Below are positions 56,460-64,000 of a stretch of DNA of 64,000 nucleotides, piece by piece (positions within the stretch are counted from its first letter, which is position 1; each line of letters opens with the position of its first letter). The translations under genes were made by a program, and so were the position numbers. The DNA comes from Amaurobius ferox (taxonomy: Eukaryota > Arthropoda > Arachnida > Araneae > Amaurobiidae), in assembly GCA_951213105.1 (NCBI GenBank), contig OX578140.1:32083518-32147517 (forward strand), in the 5' to 3' direction. A model generated the notes under the pieces. The model saw only the letters and a list, made by a program, of their open reading frames with translations. It ran no database searches and had not been told where the DNA came from.

Positions 56460-57632
56460 TGTGATAAGGCTTTCACACCTCTGTGTTAAAATTGTATATT
56501 AAAGTATTGTTTTATTTCTGTGTGATTGAAAGTGTCAATTTCGAAATGTAAATGTCTTTTCTACATGTTTTCAATTACATTGACTTTTAAGGGAAGTGAA
56601 CTCTAAAATCGCAAAAGTGTTTATGTTCCAGAAAAATAGTAATAGTTTTGTATTTTCGCTTCTCAGTCGCTAGTTGGGAACTTGCAGGTTGTGCGCACGC
56701 GCGCGTTTTGAAAAAGGATTTTTGGAAGCAGTGTGGAAGGAGTCGTGGAGAAATGTAGACGCGTGTGTTTGATTCGCGTATGATCGCGAATTTTAAGAAA
56801 AGGTGGATTAATTTTGAAAGTGGAAGGATGTGATTAAAATATGTAACATAGTTCGACAAGTTGTGCGTAGAGTCGTTTGGCTCGGTTCAGAGATGAGTCA
56901 CTCGTGTTTTTAAATGAATCAGCCTGGTAGTAATGGAATAATGAATCTTGTGAAAAGAGAAAATGGTTCTTTCACTGGTCGGCTTGAATCGCTAATAGGG
57001 CAAGAGGGAAAGCTCATTTTACAGCGATTTGTATTTGCCTGACTCCTCCTTGTGTCCTAAGGTACGAATCAACCAATCTCCGTAACCAACCAAGATGTCG
57101 AATTCCGCCAGCATGATGTTGTGTAGTCAAGTTTCCCGATCATTATGGATTTTGTTCTGCGCAAGAATCTCGATGAGTTTATGCCGAGAGTCCATCCTGA
57201 TATCCTTTCCCATGGTACAGAATTGTAAATGTTATATTTAAAAGAGACGAGGTAAAGTTTTATATATATTTAGTCTTCCACCTAACGAATAGAGTGTTAA
57301 TTGTCAAATCCTCGTGAGTATCAAGTCATTGATGATGTTATATGAAAATGTCGTATATGTTCAAAGTATACAAATGTGATATATAAATGTCAAGTATAAT
57401 ATGAGGAATATTGTGTTTATTTTATGTATCAGAAAATATGTGTATTCTCTTGGTTCCTCTTCCTCCAGGGGTGTTCTTAATGGTCACCCTACCGAGTGTA
57501 ACTCTGAGTTATTGCGAGAAATGCTTGTACTCCACTGTTTTCGATCAACTGCCTTGTTATTTCATGTTTAATAAATGTGTTTGATTTCAAAACTTTGTCT
57601 TCTCTGTCGAGTACACCAAAACGTTCGCGACA
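56460..57632 (+). repeat. 3' LTR (1,173 bp)
   Basis: Same length as the 5' LTR and differing at two positions (57557 and 57614) when the two are compared by eye. Confidence 0.95.
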
Positions 57633-57636
57633 TCTT
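57633..57636 (+). repeat. 4-bp target-site duplication (TCTT), right
   Basis: Matches 48123-48126. Confidence 0.75.
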
Positions 57637-57804
57637 CATACTTTCCATAGAAAGCATAGTATATGTAAATGATGTTCGCTGGTGTGTGTATCTTCTTGTG
57701 AGTACGTCAAAACGTTATCTCGAAAAAATTGAAAAATCTAAATTTAGTAAACTTATTTCAATCGAAAAGTGTCAGATGTCTGTAAATTTTCAATATAGCC
57801 AGTT

Positions 57805-58270
57805 TTGAATACTTATTTTTAGGAAATCGAAAATAAAAATTACAAAAATCATTAATAATTTTACAGAAACTAATGTCAATGATTTTACAAATAAATATAC
57901 TAATAATTTTAAATAAATCAATACTAATAATTTTAAAAATAATTTTACTCCCGAAAGAATCAAGAGTTTTTGAACACTTATTTTTAGAAAACCGAAGATA
58001 ACAATTACAAATATAAATAATAATTTTACAAAAAGTAATTTACAAAAAATAATTTTACAAAACATAATGCCAATAATTTTACAATTAAATACTAATAATT
58101 TTAAATAAATCAATACTAATAATTTTTAAAATAATTTTACTCCCGAAAGAATCAAGGGTTGTTGAACACTTATTTTCCGAAAATCGAAGATAAAAATTAC
58201 AAAAATAATTAATAATTTCACAAAAAATAATTTTGAAAATAATAATGTCAATAATTTTACAAAAATTGTC
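57805..58270 (+). repeat. AT-rich tandem repeat, ~170-190-bp unit, 2.5 units
   Basis: ACTCCCGAAAGAATCAAG recurs 191 bp apart (about 57948 and 58139). GAA(C/T)ACTTATTTT followed by a GAA(A/G)..CGAA(G/A)AT segment occurs three times. Interiors are runs of TAATAATTTTA. The minus-strand frame at 57790-58113 is a translation of this repeat. Confidence 0.75.
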
Positions 58271-59020
58271 GTTTAATATTTAATTTTTATTCGAAGACAA
58301 AGGTTATCTTTTACAGAACATTATTGCTCACCTCTTTTGAGATATAGGACACTTTCATCTAAACATGAAACCATGTACACTATTTTCAAATATAAAAACA
58401 CTTTGTAAGTTTATGTAACCAAAGAGGAATTAAAGTCGTTATTTAGAACTCACCACAAGGCGTTCTAGATTGATTATATATTTTAGTTTTATATTATATA
58501 GTTAGTTTTATTTATTTATTTATTTATTTTGTTCTAGTTTGTTACATGGATCGTCATAACTCCGGAAAGAATGAAGCGATTTCCATGAAATTTGAAATGT
58601 TCACTTTATTGCATAACAACAAGAACCTATCGATTTTGGACAAGACGCAGTTATAAGAAAACACCAATGTAAGTTATTCTTATTCCATAATATCGAAATG
58701 TATTATCTGTAAGGAAAATAATGTGTAGGACATATGAGATTTTTAACTGTAAATTAAAATTTTTCACTTGTTCTTTGAACTTAAGTGGAAAAATTTTAAT
58801 GATAAAAAGTTTTTGACTTAATATAGCATTATATTTTAAAAGGTAAATCGAAAAAATATGTTAAGTAATTATATCTTCAAATACGCGATTAATTTCGATT
58901 AAACATTATACACGCAAGAGGAAAGGTCTGATGGATCTTGGCAACCTGTCAAGATGTGGGTTTTCTCTGTACGGGAAATACTCTAGGTTAGCCGCGCTGC
59001 ACTGTAATTTAACTTTATGC
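58271..59020. other. Unassigned; (TTTA)n at 58503-58531
   Basis: About six TTTA units. The sequence after it (CATGGATCGTCATAACTCC, GGAAAGAATGAAGCGATTTC) recalls repeat tails, but I cannot assign it. Confidence 0.4.
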
Positions 59021-59033
59021 ACACTCCATTAAT
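59021..59033 (+). repeat. 13-bp target-site duplication, left copy
   Basis: ACACTCCATTAAT, identical to 59098-59110. Confidence 0.75.
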
Positions 59034-59097
59034 GCTCTCCCGGTCACTCAAACTGCTGCTGTAAACCCCTGGGTCAGCCGAGTGGTCTAGGACTTCA
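59034..59097 (+). mobile_element. 64-bp tRNA-like retroposed insertion, copy 3
   Basis: It contains GTAAACCCCTGGGTCAGCCG and GAGTGGTCTAGGAC. The second half resembles the D-arm/A-box of leucine or serine tRNAs. It aligns with 9032-9085 (reverse) and 18677-18730 (reverse). Perfect 13-bp direct repeats abut it. No A-tail is visible. Confidence 0.65.
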
Positions 59098-59110
59098 ACA
59101 CTCCATTAAT
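59098..59110 (+). repeat. 13-bp target-site duplication, right copy
   Basis: Second exact copy of ACACTCCATTAAT. Confidence 0.75.
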
Positions 59111-59714
59111 TAACGAGGCAGGGCACCAAGCTATATGAAACCTTTTCTCGCTATTCTCTTCCATTTTGTTTATACTAGTTATAAGATGGAGGTATTGATA
59201 GTACATAAAGATCTGCCGGACTGGTCAAAAATAAATATTAAGATTTGGCCCAACCCCGAGAAATTTTTGAAATAATTCACACGAGCCCGATTCAGCCCCC
59301 AAATACTCAAAGGTCGTACCCGGCCCGATTTTTTTAAATGTCTTGAAGTCTGGCTAAAGCTAACACACTCTTGCCTCGTATCGTGATCATAATTTACTAT
59401 TTAAGTGATTAAACACACATTTTATTACATACGAGTATTACATACAACGATTCAAATTATCAGATGAGAGTCGGAAAGATCGATGTTTTATTCTGACACT
59501 GGAATGTCTTCGAACAAATACGTCTTCAATTTCCTATCTGAAATTATTATTTGTTTATATCCGATTCTAATTTACTAATCTGCTCTCTCCGTACAAAGTA
59601 AATTTTTATTATTGAAAATGGAACAGTGAGACTTCCATCCGCTTATTGAGAATTTTATTTTATACGTAATTTCAAATTTTTTCTGTTTAAATTTCAACCT
59701 ATTTCTTACATTTT
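59111..59714. other. Unassigned DNA
   Basis: No supported gene. Short pyrimidine-rich phrases (CCCAACCCCGAG, GTACCCGGCCCGA) precede the minisatellite that follows. Confidence 0.4.
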
Positions 59715-59727
59715 ATTTGCTTTTACC

Positions 59728-59825
59728 CTGCCCCGACCCTAGCCCAATCCGATCCGACCCTAACCCAATCCGACCCCACGTAGTTTCGACCCTAACCCAA
59801 TTCGACCCCACGTAGACCTAAACCC
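59728..59825. repeat. C-rich minisatellite, ~32-bp unit
   Basis: CGACCCTAACCCAATCCGAC + CCCACGTAG-type units occur about two to three times. The CCCTAACCC word is telomere-like by chance or by low complexity; it is not the arthropod TTAGG array. Confidence 0.7.
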
Positions 59826-60639
59826 ACAGGTCAAGCTCGAGCCAGTGCAGACTACTAGGTACGTTTCCACTTGAATGGAATCGTATATACTTGGAGATAA
59901 AAACAGGGATTTCAGTTCCCTTTTTGACTGACATTTTACCAAATTTTGCATTACTTGGCGAAAATGTGTATAACACAGTTGTTTTATATTTTTTCTTTAA
60001 GGATGTAGTATATTTCAACGTGCAAACATGACTTCCTAAACTGATAATTTTATATTTTTCGCAAATTAATCAAACCAGCGAATAAGAGTCAATACATGAC
60101 GTTTAAGACAGTCGTTGTATATTATATTCATAACAGCAATGTTTATCTAACAATATGTTAAAAACTTCTGTAAAACGACTGGAGCTCTTCACTTCTTAAT
60201 GAAGAAGTATACCATACACTAATGAGCGATCAAAATGATTTAATGCCGAACACAAACTTTTGTTTTCTGCATAAGCTACCAGAACTTTCCTAGTAATTTT
60301 TATATTATTTATAATTGATTATAAAAACTTAAATACGATGCTGTGTTATTCTTATTAATCGATTTCGCAGAATTTCGCCTTTAACGTCATTATTTTTTCA
60401 TTTCAAATTCGTGGAATCATTTAAAAGTGCAAAAGAACTTTATTATCAACAACACATCACTAGTTTCGTAGAAATATGCTTAGTATCAAGTAGCAAAAAT
60501 GAGAATGAAGTGTATAAGGGGGGTAGCTTTTTTCAGACTGTTATGAATATTTCGTTTCAAGTGTTATGATGTATGAAAATAGTTTAATGGAATGATTTAT
60601 CATGATGTTATTTAAATTCTAAGCGAAATTTGTTCTGTT
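59826..60639. other. Unassigned AT-rich DNA
   Basis: Nothing I can support. Confidence 0.4.
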
Positions 60640-60714
60640 TGGTTAAAATGTTTATTTAATGCGTTTAACGTTGAACTTGTTAAAAATTTGAGATACCATG
60701 TAGGTTTTATACAA

Positions 60715-60870
60715 AGTCCGTAGGTTGTTCGGTAAGGGAGAAATCGAGCTACCTCACACACACACACACACACACACACGCGTACACACACCACACGGAC
60801 GCACGCACACACACGTACACACACAGATACACACACACACGCACACGCACACACGCACACGCACACGCAC

Positions 60871-60925
<55 letters not shown>

Positions 60926-61055
60926 CTTACTTCACCTCAAAATTGCTCCATTCTAATTCGCGGATGCATAAAACGCGCTCTTCGGCCAAAAAATCGAACT
61001 TTCAACTTACCTCACATTACTTTCCCTGTGCACTATACTATGCAAAGTAATAACT
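60715..61055 (+). mobile_element. Family A/E-type element, right half, with long (CA)n
   Basis: An imperfect (CA)n / (CACG)n tract at 60755-60920 is followed by TTCACCTCAAAATTGCTCCA, a GGATGCATAAAACGCGCTCT segment and AAAAAATCGAACTTTCAACT. It ends in a palindrome with arms ATTACTTT / AAAGTAAT (about 61017-61053). Order and spacing match the right half of family A with strong divergence. Histidine/threonine-rich or cysteine/valine-rich frames over the tract are artefacts. Confidence 0.6.
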
Positions 61056-61539
61056 TCGAAACATCTTATTGAATGTGTGGCGTTAAAAATCTTAATATGG
61101 AGATATTTATCTGAATTATTATTTGTTTCTAAATATGGTGATAATTTAGTTCTAAAATGCTCTTTAAAGAGTTGAGTTGTGACTGCAATAACCCTCCATT
61201 TTCTTTTAGCGAGAACGCCCTTACCGCAAGATAAATTACAAATAGTCTATTCATTAAAAACGCTTAGTATTATTTAAAATTCACTATTTATTTAATTATA
61301 TTGCAGATTAAAAAATAAGAGATCTTTCTTATTTGTGAGACAACAGATTTGTTTGTTAAAGAAACCAGCATAGTGATTAACTTTACAGATCCAAAATCAA
61401 ATTTTTAAATTCTTGGCTGATGATCATTAGAAATGAGCATATATCTCTATGCTGCATGACACATTCGTTGACACTGTGGTGCATAACATGGCTTAAAACA
61501 TCTCTTACAGTGCTGCAAAAGCAGACAAATTTAAATTAA
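61056..61539. other. Unassigned DNA
   Basis: No recognised feature. Confidence 0.4.
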
Positions 61540-62262
61540 ATTAAAATGAGGCCATGGATGAAAATGTCGGAATTGGCGTTGGAAATTTCCAATTCAACCA
61601 ATGAAATTTTAGGGAATTTTGCGAATAATGAGATGCTTTAAATAAAGAACAATTTAATGTTTGTAAAATTTATGGAGTCTGTAAGACAAAATATGGCATT
61701 CGAAATTAAAAAACTTAATATAAAGGATTTTAAAAAGGCGGTGGAATATGCGGAACATTTAGAAAATATTTTTGAGGATTGCAACATTACTGATGTAAAT
61801 GCGATTCATCGCAATGAAAATATAGGCAACGATTTAAATGATAGACGGATGGAAAAGCAAACACAAAATTTAGAAACTGAAATTTAGCAAATAAAAGTTT
61901 CATCTTTTATTTGCAAAGCGGGCTAAATCAAAAAATGAAATAAAATATTGTATAGGGGTGCGGAGTGCTTGACCATGTTTGGGAAGAATGTGAGTACAGC
62001 CCTCGTAACCAAATTAAAAATAATAGACCACAAGAGAATAAAAATCTTAAATTTTGCTTTGGATGCAATAAAGACAGGTACTATTTCGCAACCTGTTGGT
62101 ATAAAACAAACGCACAGAAAAATAATGGAGAAAATAAGTATGAGAATAAAAGAGGTGAATTCAGAAATGGGCAAAGTAACGGATTTGGTAATATGCGAAC
62201 TAACGGATTTAGCGAAAGAAGTACGGAAAGAAATGGGAGGCGTGTGTATGAAAATAACTGAC
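61540..62262 (+). pseudogene. LTR-retrotransposon gag remnant
   Basis: Gag packages element RNA. Two readable pieces are separated by stops. At 61657-61887 there is an acidic/basic segment with KLNIKDFKKAVEYAEHLE, similar in style to the end of Ty3/Gypsy capsid regions. At 61965-62261 a nucleocapsid-like part reads KFCFGCNKDRYYFATCW. Its spacing is that of a CCHC zinc knuckle (CX2CX4-X-X4C), but histidine is replaced by tyrosine. An Asn/Gly/Arg-rich tail follows. No pol follows within the window. Stops, the frame change and the lost zinc ligand mark it as dead. It is not a copy of the 49.6-kb element, whose knuckle reads CDKCGKLGHVQEQC. Confidence 0.6.
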
Positions 62263-64000
62263 CAGAAAGATTTAAGTGACAAAAAAGCGACCGCAACGTC
62301 AGTCAAAATCGCGGTCATTTAAACTAATACAGGGCTTTGGCCTGGTGAAATATTTAAAAATAGACCAAAATCCCAATCGTGAGGCGAAAAATTGTAAACT
62401 CAAATTAACAAATCGGTTTACCAAAATTATGAATGGGAGGTTCAGACATGACGCCCAGGTCCCAGTTACAAAATAAATGGAAATAAGGACACAAGTAACA
62501 GATGAAAGATAAATAAAATGGGAAAACATGCTGGGTATAATGTTACCTAAAGTATGTCTGCAGTTTAGCACAGTGTCCGCTGCTGCAATGGTAGACTCCT
62601 GGTCCGGGTCCATGGAAAATCAGGTGTATAAATAAGTAATGATATGAAAATAAAATGTAAATATTCATATGTGAAAATTGCACAAAGGTAAATATAAATA
62701 AATATGAAATGAATATAAATACATATGAAAGCATAATAAATGATTTGATCTAATGATAAAGTGTGTGAAAGATGTCAGTTGAGGCATGTATATATAAAAA
62801 TGTCAACGATGTCCAGATATGATATCAACTGAGCAAAATATATGAGCAAAATAATATACGTAGGAATTTTTTTGTAGTAATGTCATATAAAACAATGCTT
62901 AGATAGATGTAAATATGACGAATAATTGTAATAAATAAATATCTGTATAGATTTGAGGAGGGTTGTGTAAATAAATAAAAATAAGATGTATGTAATAAAT
63001 GTCATGAGTATCAAGATAGAAATAAATTGACAAGCAAATAATAATATGTATTGAATATTTTGTAAATCAATGAAAATTGAATTGTGTAAAAAATAACATG
63101 AAAATAATAATGTCGTGTAATTTGTAAAAAAAGTTGTTAATTCTTAAAGGTATAAGTAATTGTATATAAGTATGTAATATTAACCGAGTGAATGTGCATA
63201 TACATAAAATTTCATTGATTTAGTCAAAATTTAAATTTTGATTGATTTGAAAGCTCGACCTGATATAATGCTGATGAGTACATTACTGATATATACAGTG
63301 CAATACGTGTTTACAAACTTTTGTGTTCACAACAAGACTTTGTTGACTTACAGTGATCAATGACAAACTTTCATCATGGGAAAATGGCCAATTATAGAGT
63401 TGTCAAGGACACGAACTTTAGTCGAACTTTATTGATGTTTCTTTTTTTTATTTGGTCTGGGGGAGATATGGGAGACCAGATTAAGTGAAACAGTTTTATG
63501 TTTCTATTTATGATGTCTATAATGTCAGACAATGGCATCAGACTGAATGACGTCAGTTTTACAGCACTCTGACCCGAGAGGTCAAGTAAATATATCATGA
63601 TGCGTAACATATATTTGCACATAGTGCAAATATTGTTCATGCACCGGGTGCGCCCAGGGAATAACAGAGGAAGAGTAGTAATTACTCAGTGTAGGCTTTG
63701 AGAACGGTAAGTAATTGCTACACGATGCCTCCTCACAGACAATATGGAAAAGTTCGACGCCATTGTTTGAATTGCACAAGACAGAAGTTGTAAATTTCAT
63801 AAGATATGTCGTAATAAATGTCGAATTGAAAACTACAAATCTCTTGAAATTTATAGCCCCTGTCAAGTGTTAGCTCACACCGGGGCCCGGATAAGACCTC
63901 CCGGCTGTGGGAATCCCTCCGGTCATCAAATGTTATTGGAAAGCATATGAAATGAGCATCACAACGCAATCCAATTATTTGACCGGAATTGGCACCACCC
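62263..64000. other. Unassigned DNA to the window end
   Basis: 62640-63200 is AT-rich with many AAATAAATA and ATATGAAA words. 63400-64000 is more even in composition but has no recognisable frame; minus-strand frames of 78-94 codons there have no similarity I know. A GGTAAGT donor-like word occurs at about 63698 without supporting exon evidence. Confidence 0.4.

Larger units (their letters stand above)
48127..57632 (+). mobile_element. Complete Ty3/Gypsy LTR retrotransposon, 9,506 bp
   Basis: Two 1,173-bp LTRs (TGTGATAAGG...TTCGCGACA) flank a primer-binding site, one uninterrupted gag-pol frame, a ~1.2-kb untranslated segment and a short polypurine tract. The order protease, reverse transcriptase, RNase H, integrase places it in Ty3/Gypsy (Metaviridae) and excludes Copia. 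The LTRs differ at two positions only (49224 C versus 57557 T; 49281 T versus 57614 C), so insertion is recent. With TCTT duplications and an open coding frame it has all visible parts for autonomy. No envelope gene is seen, so movement would be intracellular. Confidence 0.95.

Noticed and set aside
56266..56502. Hydrophobic frame that could be an envelope remnant
   Set aside because: Begins at a non-ATG codon, is only 78 codons, and runs into the 3' LTR; no envelope motif.
59728..59825. Interstitial telomere
   Set aside because: CCCTAACCC words are spaced in a 32-bp unit with other sequence; not a tandem TTAGG or TTAGGG array.
60612..61072. Cysteine/valine-rich and histidine/threonine-rich frames
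   Set aside because: They are readings of the (CA)n/(CACG)n tract on the two strands.
63980..64000. TTGGCACCACCC at the window end as a minus-strand primer-binding site
   Set aside because: It contains the complement of TGGTGCC, but no LTR border can be seen inside the window and the expected LTR side lies beyond it.

Overview
The window looks like repeat-rich, gene-poor DNA from an AT-rich invertebrate genome, probably an arthropod. A spider or other arachnid would fit, but the sequence alone does not prove it. Evidence: long AT-rich intergenic DNA, abundant (CA)n, (GACA)n and (TA)n tracts, Ty3/Gypsy and BEL/Pao retrotransposons, mariner-type transposases of the arthropod DUF4817 type, and a 5S-rRNA-headed SINE. 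I found no convincing host protein-coding gene, rRNA gene or functional tRNA gene. Almost every long reading frame is a by-product of a repeat. The one intact large gene is the Gag-Pol gene of a young LTR retrotransposon.

Layout. 0.3-8.4 kb: many copies, in both orientations, of a ~1-kb non-autonomous element (family A here). It has a terminal palindrome and an internal (CA)n tract. A mariner transposase fragment (2.68-3.0 kb) and a ~430-bp tandem repeat (family B, 4.98-8.36 kb) are interleaved; B has been split twice by A. 9.0-14.8 kb: a very short tRNA-like insertion with an 18-bp target duplication, another A copy inside a diverged B unit, a pogo/Tigger-like MITE, and a second family (D) with A-like architecture. 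14.8-22.9 kb: four head-to-tail copies of a ~2.4-kb repeat (family C) ending in (GACA)n. 23-30 kb: D mosaics, A fragments, a GC-richer island and mostly unrecognised AT-rich DNA. 30.3-32.9 kb: a probable solo LTR, then a dead mariner-type transposon with recognisable inverted repeats whose transposase gene is split by a 380-bp 5S-derived SINE. 33-43.8 kb: microsatellites, minisatellites, more A/D/E-type elements, and a second relative of the SINE body. 43.9-45.2 kb: a decayed BEL/Pao pol gene with a 22-unit minisatellite embedded in its reverse-transcriptase region. 45.6-47.1 kb: a fifth family C copy. 48.1-57.6 kb: a complete 9.5-kb Ty3/Gypsy element. Its two 1,173-bp LTRs differ at two sites, it has 4-bp target duplications, and its single gag-pol frame is open. 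57.8-64 kb: tandem repeats, another short tRNA-like insertion, a long (CA)n element and a decayed LTR-retrotransposon gag.

The 'genes' here do not form a host pathway; the window is a record of nested transposition. Relative ages can be read from the nesting: B before A; mariner before the 5S SINE; family C before the tRNA-like insert at 18.7 kb; the Gypsy element most recent. Families A, D and probably E share an architecture: a short word near the left end recurs in both arms of a right-end palindrome, with a microsatellite just inside the right end. This resembles what is known for Helentron-associated (HINE/DINE-like) elements, but that classification is inference.
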